From CAVRQM01 sp963822705 (GTDB lineage: Bacteria > Pseudomonadota > Alphaproteobacteria > Acetobacterales > Acetobacteraceae): a stretch of DNA of 64,000 bases. Made by a program: the position numbers and the translations under genes. The notes under the pieces are model-generated. The model worked only from the letters and a program-made list of their open reading frames with translations. It did not search any database and was not told the DNA's origin. The DNA lies in NCBI GenBank assembly GCA_963822705.1, contig CAWGIX010000010.1, positions 248,001 through 312,000 of the forward strand, read 5' to 3'. How positions within the stretch are numbered: position 1 is the stretch's first letter; every line of letters starts with the position of its first letter. Shown piece after piece: positions 9,068 to 18,453 of this stretch.

Positions 9068-10174
9068 CAGCCGTCTTCCAGATGCAGCAACAGGGCGACC
9101 GCCAACAGCAGGCCGGAGGCGGCCGGCGCCCAGGCGGCCAGTAACGGCGGCAGCACGCCTGAACTCGCCGAACTCTGCCGCCAGCTTGGAGATGACGAAC
9201 AGGGCAAACCCGGCGGTGACGCCGCTGCCGATCATCTGCGCCACGCCGCCGCGGCGGGTCGAGCGCATGGAAAACCCGGCCGCCAGCAGGCACATCGTGC
9301 CGCACAGCAGCGGCAACGCCAGCAGCGATTGCAAGTGCAGCCGATGGCGGACCGCGGAAAACCCGGAGTGCTCCAGCAGCCCGATGAAGCCGGGCAACGC
9401 CCAAACCGACAGCGTGTCCGGCGGGGCAAAGCTCTCCTGCACGCGCGCCACGGTGAGATCGGTGGGCAGGCTGATCTGCACCGGCGGGTCCGGAAGGTGG
9501 CCAGGGGTCAGGGTGCGCGCATCCTGCAGCAGCCAGTGGCCGCGTCCGAGTTCGGCCGAGCGCGCCTCGACGCGTTGCAGCAATTCGTCATTACCCGCGA
9601 GACGGAACACGCTCACGTCGTGAGCGTCCAGCAGATTTCCGTCCAGATTCACCCGCTCGGCGTGCAAGATCGCAACCCCGCGGCGGTCGATCGCGTGATC
9701 GGACTGGCGCAGCCAAAGCTGGCCGCCGGCGAGCGAAAGCGGACCGCCGCCGACGCGCAAATAGGTGTTGTCCAGCGCCTCGGCACGCGCGCGCATCACT
9801 GCCGAGATCGGACTGATCGCCGCCGTGGCGAAAGCGCCCAGCAGGATGGCCACCAGGACCGGTGCCGCCAAAAAGTGCCAGGCCGAGACGCCCGACGCCC
9901 GTGCCACGATCAGTTCGGAGGAACGCGTGAGCCGCCAGAATGCCAGAATGCCGCCCAACAGCACTGCAAACGGCAGGATCTCCATGACGATCCAGGGCCA
10001 GCGCAGGGCCGCGATCTGCAGGACCAGGGCGAAATCCGCATCCGGCCGGGTGGCGGCGCGGCGCAGCAGCTCGATGAAATCGAACAGCGAAACCAGCGCC
10101 GACAGGGCGGCCAGCATGGATACGACCGCCAGCGCAAATACGCGGGCGATGTAGAGGGACAGCGTTACTGCCAT
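9067..10174 (-). CDS. lptG: LPS export permease LptG (apparent frameshift near C-terminus)
   Basis: Inner-membrane permease of the LptB2FG exporter that extracts LPS from the inner membrane. It has N-terminal membrane helices (LYIARVFALAVVSMLAAL), a periplasmic jellyroll domain (about residues 130-260) and C-terminal helices. It starts one base after the lptF stop (TGAGATG). Near 9162 the frame changes: the called frame gives EFRRAAAVTG, whereas dropping one T gives ESGVLPPLLAAWAPAAS and a terminal hydrophobic helix ending LHLEDG, with TGA overlapping the lptD ATG. The corrected protein has 368 residues. Without the correction lptG and lptD appear as one 658-codon fused frame, which is an artefact. 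Confidence 0.92.
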
Positions 10175-10175
10175 C

Positions 10176-11339
10176 TCAGCCGGCTGGCACCTGCGCGCGG
10201 GCCAGCGCCGGGGCCGGCCGCGTTCGGCCGCGCCATTCTGGACCGAACAGCCATGCCGCGCAGACTACCCCAGGTGCGACCGCCTGGAGCCATATCAGCG
10301 GCAGCAGTGCCGGAATTCGCTGGGCCAAGTTGGCAAAGCCGAGCCCCGCCGCCAGCAGGGCGACAACGGCCAGCACCGCGCCGAGCGGCCGGAGCAGCCC
10401 GCCATGGCGGCGAAAATCGCCCCGCAGCACGGCAACCAATGCCAATAGGGCAAATCCCGGCGCGGTGAACGGTGCGGACAGCCGGCGGTGCGCCTCTACC
10501 GTCAACTTCGGCAAGTCGCGATCGGGCACCAGGCCGGCCGGCGGGTTCAGCAGCTCGGACAAGGACATCTCGACCGGGTCTCGAAACCGCTGCTCGTTCT
10601 CGTGCACAGAACTGTTCAGGTCGATGGCGTCCTCAGCGAAAGTGAGGACGTTGAGGCGCCCGGTCTGCTTGTCCAGCTCCTGGCGGCTGCCGTTGAACAG
10701 CAGCACCCGCGGCTCCCCGCCCTCGCCGGCAACCAAGCGGCCACGCTGGGCCAGGATGGTCGCGTGGCTGTTCTTGTCGCGGGCATCATCCACCAAAATG
10801 CCGCGCAGCGCGCCGTCGGGATCGCGGGCACGCACATAGACCACCAGGTCGTCGGATACCGGGGTGAACACGCCTTCCTGCAGCAGGAAGGCGGCGACGC
10901 GGTTGCGGATCTCGAACTGGAACTGCCGGAACGCGGCAAAACTGGCCGGCACGACATAGATGTTCAGTAAGAAGCAGCCGACCAGTGACACCAGCGCCAG
11001 CGCCAGGGCCGGACGCGCCAGGGTGGCCGGCGACAGCCCAGCGGCGCGCATGACCGTCAGTTCCCGGTCTCCGGCCAGGCGCTGGTATATGAATTGCACC
11101 ACCACGAACGTGGTGATCGGCAGGATCACCGCCACGAAATTGGGGATCAGCAGGCTGGTGAGCTGCAGGAATACCGACAGCGACAGGCCGCGATTGACCA
11201 CCAGTTCGACGAACCGGAGCGACTGCGTCAGCCAGATCAGCGCCACCAGTCCGCCGGTGACGGCGAAGAGGGCGATCAGCAGCTGCCGGAAGATATAGCG
11301 GTCGATCTGGGTGGTCGGAGGGCGTGCGAAGCGAGCCAT
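10176..11339 (-). CDS. lptF: LPS export permease LptF
   Basis: Partner of LptG in the LptB2FG ABC exporter. The 387-residue protein begins IDRYIFRQLL, the usual family start, and has about three N-terminal helices, a periplasmic domain (about 125-265) and three C-terminal helices. The conserved region RLAGDRELTVMRAAGLSP follows the second helix, where the permeases contact LptB. It is the first gene of the leftward operon lptF-lptG-lptD-surA-rsmA-tlyA. The C-terminal tail after the last helix is charged and proline/alanine-rich. The ATPase LptB is not in this window. Confidence 0.93.
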   Translation of the reverse strand: MARFARPPTTQIDRYIFRQLLIALFAVTGGLVALIWLTQSLRFVELVVNRGLSLSVFLQLTSLLIPNFVAVILPITTFVVVQFIYQRLAGDRELTVMRAAGLSPATLARPALALALVSLVGCFLLNIYVVPASFAAFRQFQFEIRNRVAAFLLQEGVFTPVSDDLVVYVRARDPDGALRGILVDDARDKNSHATILAQRGRLVAGEGGEPRVLLFNGSRQELDKQTGRLNVLTFAEDAIDLNSSVHENEQRFRDPVEMSLSELLNPPAGLVPDRDLPKLTVEAHRRLSAPFTAPGFALLALVAVLRGDFRRHGGLLRPLGAVLAVVALLAAGLGFANLAQRIPALLPLIWLQAVAPGVVCAAWLFGPEWRGRTRPAPALARAQVPAG

Positions 11340-11531
11340 CCCCGCACTCTACAAGGTGGCACTCCAGCCGCACCAGCCCGGGCGGCGGGCCATGCCGGAC
11401 CGGCAAAGGTGCCGATAGCGAGACGGGGCCCGAGGCCGTCGCCGCGCTGCTCTCGTACCATTGTCTTTGACAGCCAACAATGTGGTCCGGTATCGCAGGA
11501 CAGGGCCCGAGGACGGGTTTGCGGAGGAGCG

Positions 11532-12005
11532 ATGCCGGGGTGTACCGCCGCGCCTGGGGACAGGTACTACACCGACCTGCATGTCGAGACCGTGCTGCGC
11601 CGAGCCGTCGCCAGCGGGCTCAACCCGCGCAAGGTCGCCGACGCACTCACGATCTTCTCCGGTGCGTCCCGTATCGAGGGGGTGCACCCGTTGCAGTTCG
11701 GGTTTGTGCGGCGAAAAGTCCGCACCCAGCGCCGGCACGGGATGGACGTGATCAACCCGCTGCTGTTCTACCCAGGGCGCGCGCTGGACGCGTCGGTCGT
11801 CCTGTGGCGCTGGCTGGCCCTGGCACGCCGCTATCGAAGCATCATGAAACGGGTCGTTTCAGCTCCGAACGCGGCGGCGTATATCGACCACGCACTCACG
11901 CCGCCGGTTCCGGACGAGTCCGGAATGGACGAGTTCGTGCAGGAGTTCGCGAGCCAGCTCCCGAAGACCTACGGGGCCCGCGCGCGCCATGTCGCAGCCG
12001 CCTGA
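11532..12005 (+). pseudogene. C-terminal remnant of a B12-binding-domain radical SAM protein
   Basis: The frame from ATG 11532 (GGAGG upstream) reads YYTDLHVETVLRRA, then IEGVHPLQFGFVRRKVRTQRR and NPLLFYPGRA, which resembles the C-terminal tail of cobalamin-binding-domain radical SAM enzymes such as those modifying hopanoids or lipids. The B12 and CxxxCxxC radical SAM domains (about 400 residues) are missing. Just upstream, another frame reads VYRRAWGQ, which would join directly to YYTDLHV if one G of CAGG near 11568 were removed, so at least one frameshift separates the pieces. A 157-residue stand-alone protein is possible from the good ribosome site, but a decayed gene is more likely. Confidence 0.55.
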
Positions 12006-12034
12006 CCCGACGCTGCTTTCCCGGCCAGCGTGAC

Positions 12035-13489
12035 ATGCCACAACTCTCCGGGAGCGTAACCGTATCGCCTGGGGACGCCAAATCAGGCTGTGGTCGCAGA
12101 AGGAACGGCGAGCGGTCGCACGAGTGGCGATCCTGGATCAAGGCTGCCGGCGAGCGGACCGAGCAGTTACTGCCAGGGCTTTATTTCTGTTGGGCCGTGC
12201 TGTTCGGCAGCGTCTTGGTGTGGGTCGTGCCGCCCTGGCAGAGTCCGGACGAACCGGCGCATGCGGCGCGCGCCGTGCAGATCGCGCTGGGGCAGCTTGT
12301 GGGTCGGCGCGTACCTCCCGCCGCTGGCGGGGTCAGCGATAATGCGATCGGAGTTTCGCAAAGCCGGATGATGGCTTTGCCGTTTCATCCGGAAACCAAG
12401 GACAACCACGCCTTGGAACAAGCGGCGGGCGCAGTGCGCTGGGGCGCTCCGGGCCCCATGTTGTTTCCCAATACTGCCCTCTATCCGCCGCTCCTCTATG
12501 CTCCGATGGTTCCCGCCGTGTGGATCGGCCGAGCGGGGCGCATGCACGTGGTGGCGACGCTGCGGCTGATGCGTCTGTTCAACCTGGTCGCCGCGGCGGC
12601 GGTCGGAGCTGGGGCTCTGGCCGCCGCCCGACGCATCCGGTTGGCTCTGCTGGCCGTTATGGCACTGCCGATGAGCCTGTCGCTTGCCGCCTCGGCGAGC
12701 CAGGACGGGTTGCTGATCCCGGCCTGCTGCCTGGCCGCGGCGCTGCTTGACCGCGCCCGCAGCCGGCCGGAGGCGCCGCTCCGGGCCGGCCCGCTGGCGG
12801 CGCTAGCGATCAGCTTGCTTGCGGTGATGACGGCGCGCCCGTCGAACCTGCCCTTGGGTCTTATCCCCCTGATGCTTCCACGCTCCCGCCGCCGCGCCGC
12901 CGTCGCTTTGACGGCTTGTCTCGTGACCGCCTCGCTCGCATGGACTCTGTACAGCCTTACGCGAATCAGCACGCCGATGAATCACGCCGATCCAGGAGTG
13001 CAGGAGGCTGCCCTGCTGCACGATCCCTGGCTGTTTGTCCGCGCGATGGCGCTTAGCTTCCGTGTTCTTGGGCACGACTATCTGACCAGCATGGTCGGCG
13101 TTCTGGGGTGGCTGGACACCGCTCTGCCCGGTGCGTTCTATGTTGCCGCCTGGTCCGTTCTGGCCGCCTCATTGCTCTGTGCCGCGGCACCTGAACCGGG
13201 GCGGCGCTGGGTCTCTCGCTGGCTGGCGCTGCTGTGCTCGCTCGGAGCCATCGTGTTGGCCTTTCTGGCCTTGTACATTGGCTGGAGCTCGCCCGGAGAA
13301 AATCTCGTGGAAGGCGTGCAGGGACGTTATTTCCTGCCGGTGTTGCCGGTGCTTGCGCTTGGACTTCCAAACCTAGGCCGATGGACGAGGTGGGTCAGGC
13401 CACCGAGCGTCGCGGCCCTGCTCTTGCTTACTGCTGTAACACCGACCGTTGTGCTGACCACATTGGTCAAGCGGTACTATCTTGGCTAG
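12035..13489 (+). CDS. DUF2142-like polytopic membrane protein
   Basis: A 484-residue membrane protein with about ten hydrophobic helices. The N-terminal SPDEPAHAARA region after the first helix, and the large loop before NTALYPPLLYAPMV, resemble DUF2142 proteins, which sit in surface-polysaccharide clusters and are thought to be lipid-linked-sugar-dependent glycosyltransferases of the GT-C type. The acidic DEP motif after helix 1 fits the GT-C active-site pattern (inference). The start is uncertain: ATG 12035 is the first in-frame candidate without an obvious Shine-Dalgarno. Its neighbours are glycan genes, supporting a cell-surface role. Confidence 0.65.
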   Translation: MPQLSGSVTVSPGDAKSGCGRRRNGERSHEWRSWIKAAGERTEQLLPGLYFCWAVLFGSVLVWVVPPWQSPDEPAHAARAVQIALGQLVGRRVPPAAGGVSDNAIGVSQSRMMALPFHPETKDNHALEQAAGAVRWGAPGPMLFPNTALYPPLLYAPMVPAVWIGRAGRMHVVATLRLMRLFNLVAAAAVGAGALAAARRIRLALLAVMALPMSLSLAASASQDGLLIPACCLAAALLDRARSRPEAPLRAGPLAALAISLLAVMTARPSNLPLGLIPLMLPRSRRRAAVALTACLVTASLAWTLYSLTRISTPMNHADPGVQEAALLHDPWLFVRAMALSFRVLGHDYLTSMVGVLGWLDTALPGAFYVAAWSVLAASLLCAAAPEPGRRWVSRWLALLCSLGAIVLAFLALYIGWSSPGENLVEGVQGRYFLPVLPVLALGLPNLGRWTRWVRPPSVAALLLLTAVTPTVVLTTLVKRYYLG

Positions 13490-13773
13490 AAGCCTACGGC
13501 AAATCGGTTCCACTCGCGCCTACATGCTCTGGTGCCGAGAATGCAGGTGGTGGCTTTTGCATTCAGAATGACACCGGCACATCTGGGAGAAAGCACAATA
13601 AAGCGGCCACTGCGGTCCATTTTCAGAACTCCCCAAGCTGTCCCAGCAGGCTCCCGCGTCGACGAGGGCCGACCCTCCTGAGCCCGCGGAAGGACACCGT
13701 TTTGAGCCGCTCGCAGTACCGAGAGTGTTGGTATCCGATCGGGGAGGCCCTCCCCTGAGCACGAGGCGTATCG

Positions 13774-14490
13774 ATGAGGAGCCTAGGAGTTTGTTTGGAC
13801 CCGAAGCACGAAATCCAGCGTGACCGCCGTTACTACGAGGTCGCCACGCCCGGCTCGCTGGCCGAGCGGCTGACCGCGCGTGCGCGCGACGAAATCTACC
13901 GCGATTTCCTGAAACTCACGCGGGCGGATCGCGCCAGCGCGGTGCTGGACGTGGGCGTGTCGGACGTGGTGGGCGAGGCCGCCAACCATCTGGAGCGGAT
14001 GTATCCGCATCCGGAGCGCATCACTGCGGCGGGCCTGGGCGAAGGCACCGCGTTTCGCGCGACTTTCCCGCGCACAGCCTATACGCGGATCGAGGCCGGG
14101 GCAAAATTGCCGTTCGCCGACCAGAGTTTTGATATCGCCGCGAGCAACGCCGTGCTGGAACACGTGGGCAGCGAAGCAGGCCAGCGTGCCTTTCTCGCGG
14201 AACTGGCCCGGGTCGCCCGCCGGGTGTTCGTCAGCGTGCCGCACCGCTACTTTCCGGTGGAGCACCACACGGGGATTCCGTTGCTGCACTGGACCGATTC
14301 CTCGTTTCGGATCGCTTGCCGCGTGACCGGCAAGATGGCATGGGCAGAACCCGAAAATCTGATTTTGATGACGCACAAACGGCTGCGCGCCCTCTGGCCC
14401 GACGGCGGCAAGATCGGCAGGACTGGCCTGCGGCTCGGGCCGCTCAGCTCGAATCTCTACCTGTTCATCGAGCGGAAGCAGCGGGAATAG
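13774..14490 (+). CDS. SAM-dependent methyltransferase
   Basis: A class I methyltransferase of up to 238 residues. The SAM-binding region reads VLDVGVSD near residue 58, and motif IV/post-I elements follow (LPFADQSFDIAASNAVLEHV). The HxxP-type tail FVSVPHRYFPVEHHTGIP is seen in glycan-associated methyltransferases. The start may be the ATG at 13774 or a TTG a few codons later (LDPKHEIQ), which has TAGGAG ahead of it. Its last 26 bases overlap the convergent hddA gene. The substrate is likely a sugar or lipid-linked glycan, judged only from the neighbourhood. Confidence 0.75.
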   Translation: MRSLGVCLDPKHEIQRDRRYYEVATPGSLAERLTARARDEIYRDFLKLTRADRASAVLDVGVSDVVGEAANHLERMYPHPERITAAGLGEGTAFRATFPRTAYTRIEAGAKLPFADQSFDIAASNAVLEHVGSEAGQRAFLAELARVARRVFVSVPHRYFPVEHHTGIPLLHWTDSSFRIACRVTGKMAWAEPENLILMTHKRLRALWPDGGKIGRTGLRLGPLSSNLYLFIERKQRE

Positions 14491-15532
14491 ACGGAATCCA
14501 GCTCTCCGCCCCTTCGGTGGTGAAATGCGCGGCGCTCGCCGTCGCACCGCCCTCGTTCAGGCTGCGGATCAGTCCCGCGCGCAGCTGCGGCGGGACGATG
14601 AAAATGATGAAGCCGCCGCCGCCGGCGCCCGAGACCTTTCCGGCCAGCGCGCCATGCGCCAGCGCGGTTTCGTACAGCGAATCGATGGCATCGCTGCTGA
14701 TGCCGTCCGCCGTGCGTTTCTTCGCCGCCCAGGAGCGGTTCAGGATTTCGGCCATGTGCCGGATCTCGCCACGCAACAGCGCCTGTTTCATCTCGATCGC
14801 GTCCGCCTTCAGCCGGTGCAGGCTTTCGATCGCCTCGGCGCTATGGCCCAGCATGCGCCGCTGCTGTTCCACGATGATCGCCTCGCTGCGGCGTGAAATT
14901 CCGGAGAAGCAGGTGACCAGCGACGCCTCCAGCTCGTTCAGCGTGCCTCTCGGCACCCGCAGCGGGTTCACGATCACCCGGTCGTGGGCCAAAAACTCGA
15001 TGAAATTGGCACCGCCGAAAGCCGCCGCGTACTGGTCCTGCTTGCCCCCCGCCAGCCCCAGATCGATGCGCTCGATCTCGAACGCGAGATGCGCCACGTC
15101 GTACAAGCCGAGCGGCAGGCCCAGCCAGGCGCGGAACGCTTCCACCAGCGCCACTACCAGGGCCGAGCTGGACCCGAGCCCGGAGCCGGCCGGCGCGTCG
15201 ACATAGGTAGTGATATGCAGCGCCCGCATCGTGCCGCCGGCAAACTGCGAACACATCCGCCTATACACACCGGCGTGGATCGCCAGCCGTGCCGCGGCCA
15301 GGCCCGCATCAGCCGGCGCAAAGCTTTCCTCGATCATCAGGTCGCGGGCGGAAAACCGGATATTCTCGTCGGCCGAGTTCTCGATGAACGCATAGGCGTA
15401 GCGGTCGATGGTGCAGTTCAGCACCGCGCCGCCGTACTCGTCGCAATACGGGCTCAGATCCGTCCCGCCGCCCGCCAAGCCAAGCCGCAGCGGCGCCCGC
15501 GCCCGTGCCACGCGTGGCTCGGCATCGATCAC
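14465..15532 (-). CDS. hddA: D-glycero-D-manno-heptose 7-phosphate kinase
   Basis: GHMP-family kinase, 355 residues, that phosphorylates heptose 7-phosphate at C1 on the way to GDP-D-glycero-alpha-D-manno-heptose. Diagnostic segments are the N-terminal APLRLGLAGGGTDLSPYCDE, the ATP loop PAGSGLGSSSAL (about residue 110) and the C-terminal KVSGAGGGGFIIF. The GTG start at 15532 overlaps the stop of the upstream methyltransferase as GTGA. The next pathway functions, GmhB phosphatase and HddC guanylyltransferase, are fused in one gene at 50685-51938, so the pathway is split over two loci. The isomerase GmhA is not in the window. Confidence 0.85.
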   Translation of the reverse strand: MIDAEPRVARARAPLRLGLAGGGTDLSPYCDEYGGAVLNCTIDRYAYAFIENSADENIRFSARDLMIEESFAPADAGLAAARLAIHAGVYRRMCSQFAGGTMRALHITTYVDAPAGSGLGSSSALVVALVEAFRAWLGLPLGLYDVAHLAFEIERIDLGLAGGKQDQYAAAFGGANFIEFLAHDRVIVNPLRVPRGTLNELEASLVTCFSGISRRSEAIIVEQQRRMLGHSAEAIESLHRLKADAIEMKQALLRGEIRHMAEILNRSWAAKKRTADGISSDAIDSLYETALAHGALAGKVSGAGGGGFIIFIVPPQLRAGLIRSLNEGGATASAAHFTTEGAESWIPSIPAASAR

Positions 15533-16341
15533 GCAAGCACCCGCACGAAAAAATTCTGGCTCCCGAGGTAGCCGAGTTCGCGGCTCCAGACCCGAAGCAT
15601 TTCGGCCTGCGCCCAGCCGGACGCGCGCAGCAGTCCCAAGAAATCCCACCCGATGGCGTGCAGTTCGGTCGCCGCCAGGCCAGGGACGGCGCGCCGCCGG
15701 CGACCACTCGCCGTCACCGTGGCGGTGTAGCGGAACGGCACGGTCGCCAGCAGGCATCCGCCGGGCGCGGTAATCCGCCGCAGTTCGGCCAGTAGCGCGC
15801 CCAGCTCCGCGACCCGGTGCAGGCAATCGGCCGCCACGATCAGATGAAACGCTCCATCTTCCGCCGGAAGCCGCGAACCGGGCGGCAGATCGGGCATAAG
15901 CACGGTTTCACCCGCGAGCTTCCGCAGACGCCGATGTACCGGCAGGGACGGGCCGAACAGCAGCAGCCGCGACCAGGTTTTCAGGTCGCCCACGGTCTCC
16001 GCCGCATGCAGCAGGGCACGGGAAAAACCGTTCAGGCGGTCCTCGCAATCGCACACCTGCTCGTGTGGCCAGTCAGGCGCCCGCCCCGCCTGGATTCTTG
16101 ACGTGAGCACGGTCCGCCGCAGGCAGGGTGCGCAGGTCGCCTCCTGACGCAGCATCGTCTGCCCTTCGATCAGACGATGCTCGGCATAGGCCTGCGCGTC
16201 CAACTCTGCGCGCTTGCGGTCGCAGTATTCGATGTACTCGGCCAGCGAGATGAATCCGGTCGCCGGAAAGCGCAGATGCAGGCCGGAGTCGACCATGCCG
16301 TCAAACTGCCGAAAAACCTCGGCCGGACTAGGGTTGGGCAT
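15529..16341 (-). CDS. Methyltransferase with N-terminal cysteine cluster
   Basis: A 270-residue protein. The N-terminal part contains CAPCLRRT and, about 25 residues on, CDCEDRLNG, a four-cysteine arrangement that could bind zinc. The C-terminal half is a degenerate SAM-methyltransferase fold: DGAFHLIVAADCLHRV followed by LRRITAPGGCLLATVPF. The SAM loop itself is poor. Such cysteine-headed methyltransferases accompany sugar-modification genes. It begins 8 nt after the GW-domain gene and overlaps hddA by 4 nt (GTGA), so the three leftward genes form one operon. Its substrate cannot be assigned. Confidence 0.7.
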   Translation of the reverse strand: MPNPSPAEVFRQFDGMVDSGLHLRFPATGFISLAEYIEYCDRKRAELDAQAYAEHRLIEGQTMLRQEATCAPCLRRTVLTSRIQAGRAPDWPHEQVCDCEDRLNGFSRALLHAAETVGDLKTWSRLLLFGPSLPVHRRLRKLAGETVLMPDLPPGSRLPAEDGAFHLIVAADCLHRVAELGALLAELRRITAPGGCLLATVPFRYTATVTASGRRRRAVPGLAATELHAIGWDFLGLLRASGWAQAEMLRVWSRELGYLGSQNFFVRVLA

Positions 16342-16349
16342 CGGGGTGG

Positions 16350-17421
16350 TCAAGCGAGTGCCGGCCACGGCTCGTCTACGACGGCCCATCCCTTGCGGCG
16401 CGCGGCAAGGTGCGCCAGCGACCGCAAAAATTCCGGCCTCGCCTGATCCGCGGCTGCGGTTGCCAAGGCCGGCCGGACCGCGGCCAGAAGCCCGAGCCGC
16501 GCGGTTGCGGCCAGCCGCCGGGTCCGGCCAGGCTCGGCGTCGACGACTCCGGCCGGCAGTGCCAATTCGAAATCGGCCGTGTTCAGTTGGACCAAAAGCT
16601 CGGCGATACCCGATGCGGAGAGATCGTCCACCGCCGGGTCGACTGGCAGGAGCCACGGCGTCCGCGCCTGCCGCGCCGCCGCCGCCAGTGCCAGGATCGG
16701 CGAGAGAGCTGGCCCATGCACCAGCACCAGTCCCCGCGTCACCGACGGAAGCAGCACCATCCTGGCATCCTCGCCAGGATGGCAGAGCAGCACCTCTGCC
16801 CCGAGTTCTCCGCGCGACCGGCGCGATGGCCTGCAGCGCATGCTGCGCCGAAGGCGCGTCCTGCGCCCAAACCACCAAACTCGCCGCAGGCACGGGGGAA
16901 ATGCCCAAATCGATGTGCGGGTGTCGCGCCAGCAAGGCGCGGGCGGCGGCCACGGGGCCGCCCGGGTTGCGCAGGACCATCGCCAGCTCCCCCGCCGCCT
17001 GGCGGAGTCGATGCGACGCCGTTGCCGGTCCGCGTGCCCTCGGCAGCACTGCCAAAGCCGCCGAGGCGGCGGACAGTTCGGTACGCAGTTGCACGATGCC
17101 TGGTTCCTCCGGCCCCGGCGCAGGCTCGTGCAGGCGGCGGCCGAACACCACGGAACTGACGCGCTCGCGCCCCGAAACCAAGCAGGATGCACCGCCGCCC
17201 AGGGAGCCTTGCGGCAGCCGCAGCGCAAAGGCGTGCCGCCCGTCACCGATTCCGGCCGCCTCGAGGTCGATGCGAAAGCCGGCTGCCTCCCCGCTCACGA
17301 CCACGCGCTCGTCGATCAGGATGTCCACCGTCAGGCGTGCGGCGGGCCGTTGCGGCGACCAGCACCAGCCGTCGACGGTTCCATCGTACGCCAAATGCAT
17401 GTCGCCGACAACGTGGTGCAT
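16350..17421 (-). CDS. GW-domain glycan-associated protein (apparent frameshift)
   Basis: The N-terminus (about residues 8-75) is one copy of a beta-rich module: YDGTVDGWCWSPQRP, then a VDILID strand, RIDLEAAGIGDGRHAFALRLP. Two copies of the same module open the giant glycosyltransferase at 51935. The rest resembles a degenerate glycosyltransferase-2 fold. The frame breaks near 16810: the upstream part ends APVARRT, and the next frame carries on with GELGAEVLLCHPGEDARM to the stop at 16350. Removing one base gives a 356-residue protein. No clear catalytic DxD is visible, so enzymatic activity is doubtful. It starts the leftward operon with the methyltransferase and hddA, 69 bp from the divergent epimerase gene. 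Confidence 0.6.
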
Positions 17422-17490
17422 ACGGCCTTGTAGGCGCGAAGGCCAATCGGGCGCTATGACGCCACGTCGCTGCAGCGGGACGGTTCTTGA

Positions 17491-18450
17491 ATGTCGGGGG
17501 TTCTGATAACGGGGGCGGCGGGCATGGTGGGCTCGCATCTGCTGGAGCGGCTTGCGGCGGACCGCGCCGAAGTTTTGGGCACCTACTACCGGCCCACCAT
17601 CCAGTTTGCCGACATCGCGCGTTTCCCGCTGCAGGAACTGGACGTGCGCTACGCCGAACCGGTGCGCCGCGTCGTCGCCCGCCATCGTCCCGACACGATC
17701 TTTCACCTGGCCGCCCAAAGCCTGCCGGTGCAGTCCTGGAGCAATCCATGGGAGACACTGGAGGTGAACGTCCTTGGCACGCTCAACGTGTTCGAGGCAG
17801 TGCGACACGTGCGCGCGGATTTGGATGCGGCGTACGATCCGATGGTGGTGGTCGCGTGCTCGTCCGCTGAGTACGGCGCGAGCCTGACCGCGGACCGCCT
17901 GCCAGTGGACGAGGACGCGCCACTGCTGCCGCTGCACCCCTATGGCGTAAGCAAGGTCGGGCAAGACCTTCTGGCGTTCCAGTACTGGCGCAACGAGCGC
18001 ATCCGCTGCATCCGGGCGCGCATTTTCAACTGCACCGGGCCGCGCAAGCAGAACGATGTGGTCAGCGATTTTTGCCGCCGGGTGACGGAGATCGCTCGTC
18101 TCGGCGACTCGGGTGCGCTGCGGGTCGGCAATCTGGAAACCCGGCGCGCGATTCTGGATGTGCGCGATCTCGTGGACGCACTGCTGCTGCTGGCGGAACG
18201 CGGGGCACCGGGAGAAGCATACAATATCTGCGCCGACCGGATCGTGCGCATCGCGGAGCTCGTGCCGATCCTGGAACGGCTCGCCGGCGTGCGGCTGACC
18301 ACAAACCCCGACCCGGCGCTGCTGCGTCCGTCCGACGAGCCGGCGATCTGGGGCCGCACCGACAAGCTGGCCAGCGCCACGGGCTGGCGCCCGCGCGTGG
18401 CGCTGGAAGCGACGGTGGCGGCGGTGCTCGACTACGAGCGGAGCGCCTGA
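17491..18450 (+). CDS. NAD(P)-dependent sugar epimerase/reductase (Rmd/Gmd-like)
   Basis: Extended short-chain dehydrogenase of 319 residues acting on a nucleotide sugar. The Rossmann loop TGAAGMVGSHLLE is at residues 7-19; the active site has CSSAEYG and the YGVSK Tyr/Lys pair near residue 151. The GPRKQNDVVSDFCRR and DKLASATGWRPRV segments are typical of GDP-6-deoxy-D-lyxo-4-hexulose reductase (Rmd) and GDP-mannose 4,6-dehydratase. Rmd-like is favoured because the Gmd-specific N-terminal region is short. The next gene, a giant glycosyltransferase, starts 3 nt downstream, so a deoxysugar donor for it is a reasonable inference. Confidence 0.8.
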   Translation: MSGVLITGAAGMVGSHLLERLAADRAEVLGTYYRPTIQFADIARFPLQELDVRYAEPVRRVVARHRPDTIFHLAAQSLPVQSWSNPWETLEVNVLGTLNVFEAVRHVRADLDAAYDPMVVVACSSAEYGASLTADRLPVDEDAPLLPLHPYGVSKVGQDLLAFQYWRNERIRCIRARIFNCTGPRKQNDVVSDFCRRVTEIARLGDSGALRVGNLETRRAILDVRDLVDALLLLAERGAPGEAYNICADRIVRIAELVPILERLAGVRLTTNPDPALLRPSDEPAIWGRTDKLASATGWRPRVALEATVAAVLDYERSA

Positions 18451-18453
18451 GCG

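Noticed and set aside
8198..10174. A 658-codon frame fusing lptG with the first half of lptD
   Set aside because: The frame is continuous only because one extra base near 9162 moves lptG into the lptD frame. Removing it gives two proteins with a TGATG overlap and normal family ends.
11480..13489. A 669-codon version of the DUF2142 membrane protein
   Set aside because: The first 185 codons have no membrane or family features and overlap the radical SAM remnant in another frame.
13490..13773. A gene or terminator between the DUF2142 protein and the methyltransferase
   Set aside because: No plausible protein; the only hairpin (GGGGA/TCCCC at 13741-13755) is short and has no T-tract.
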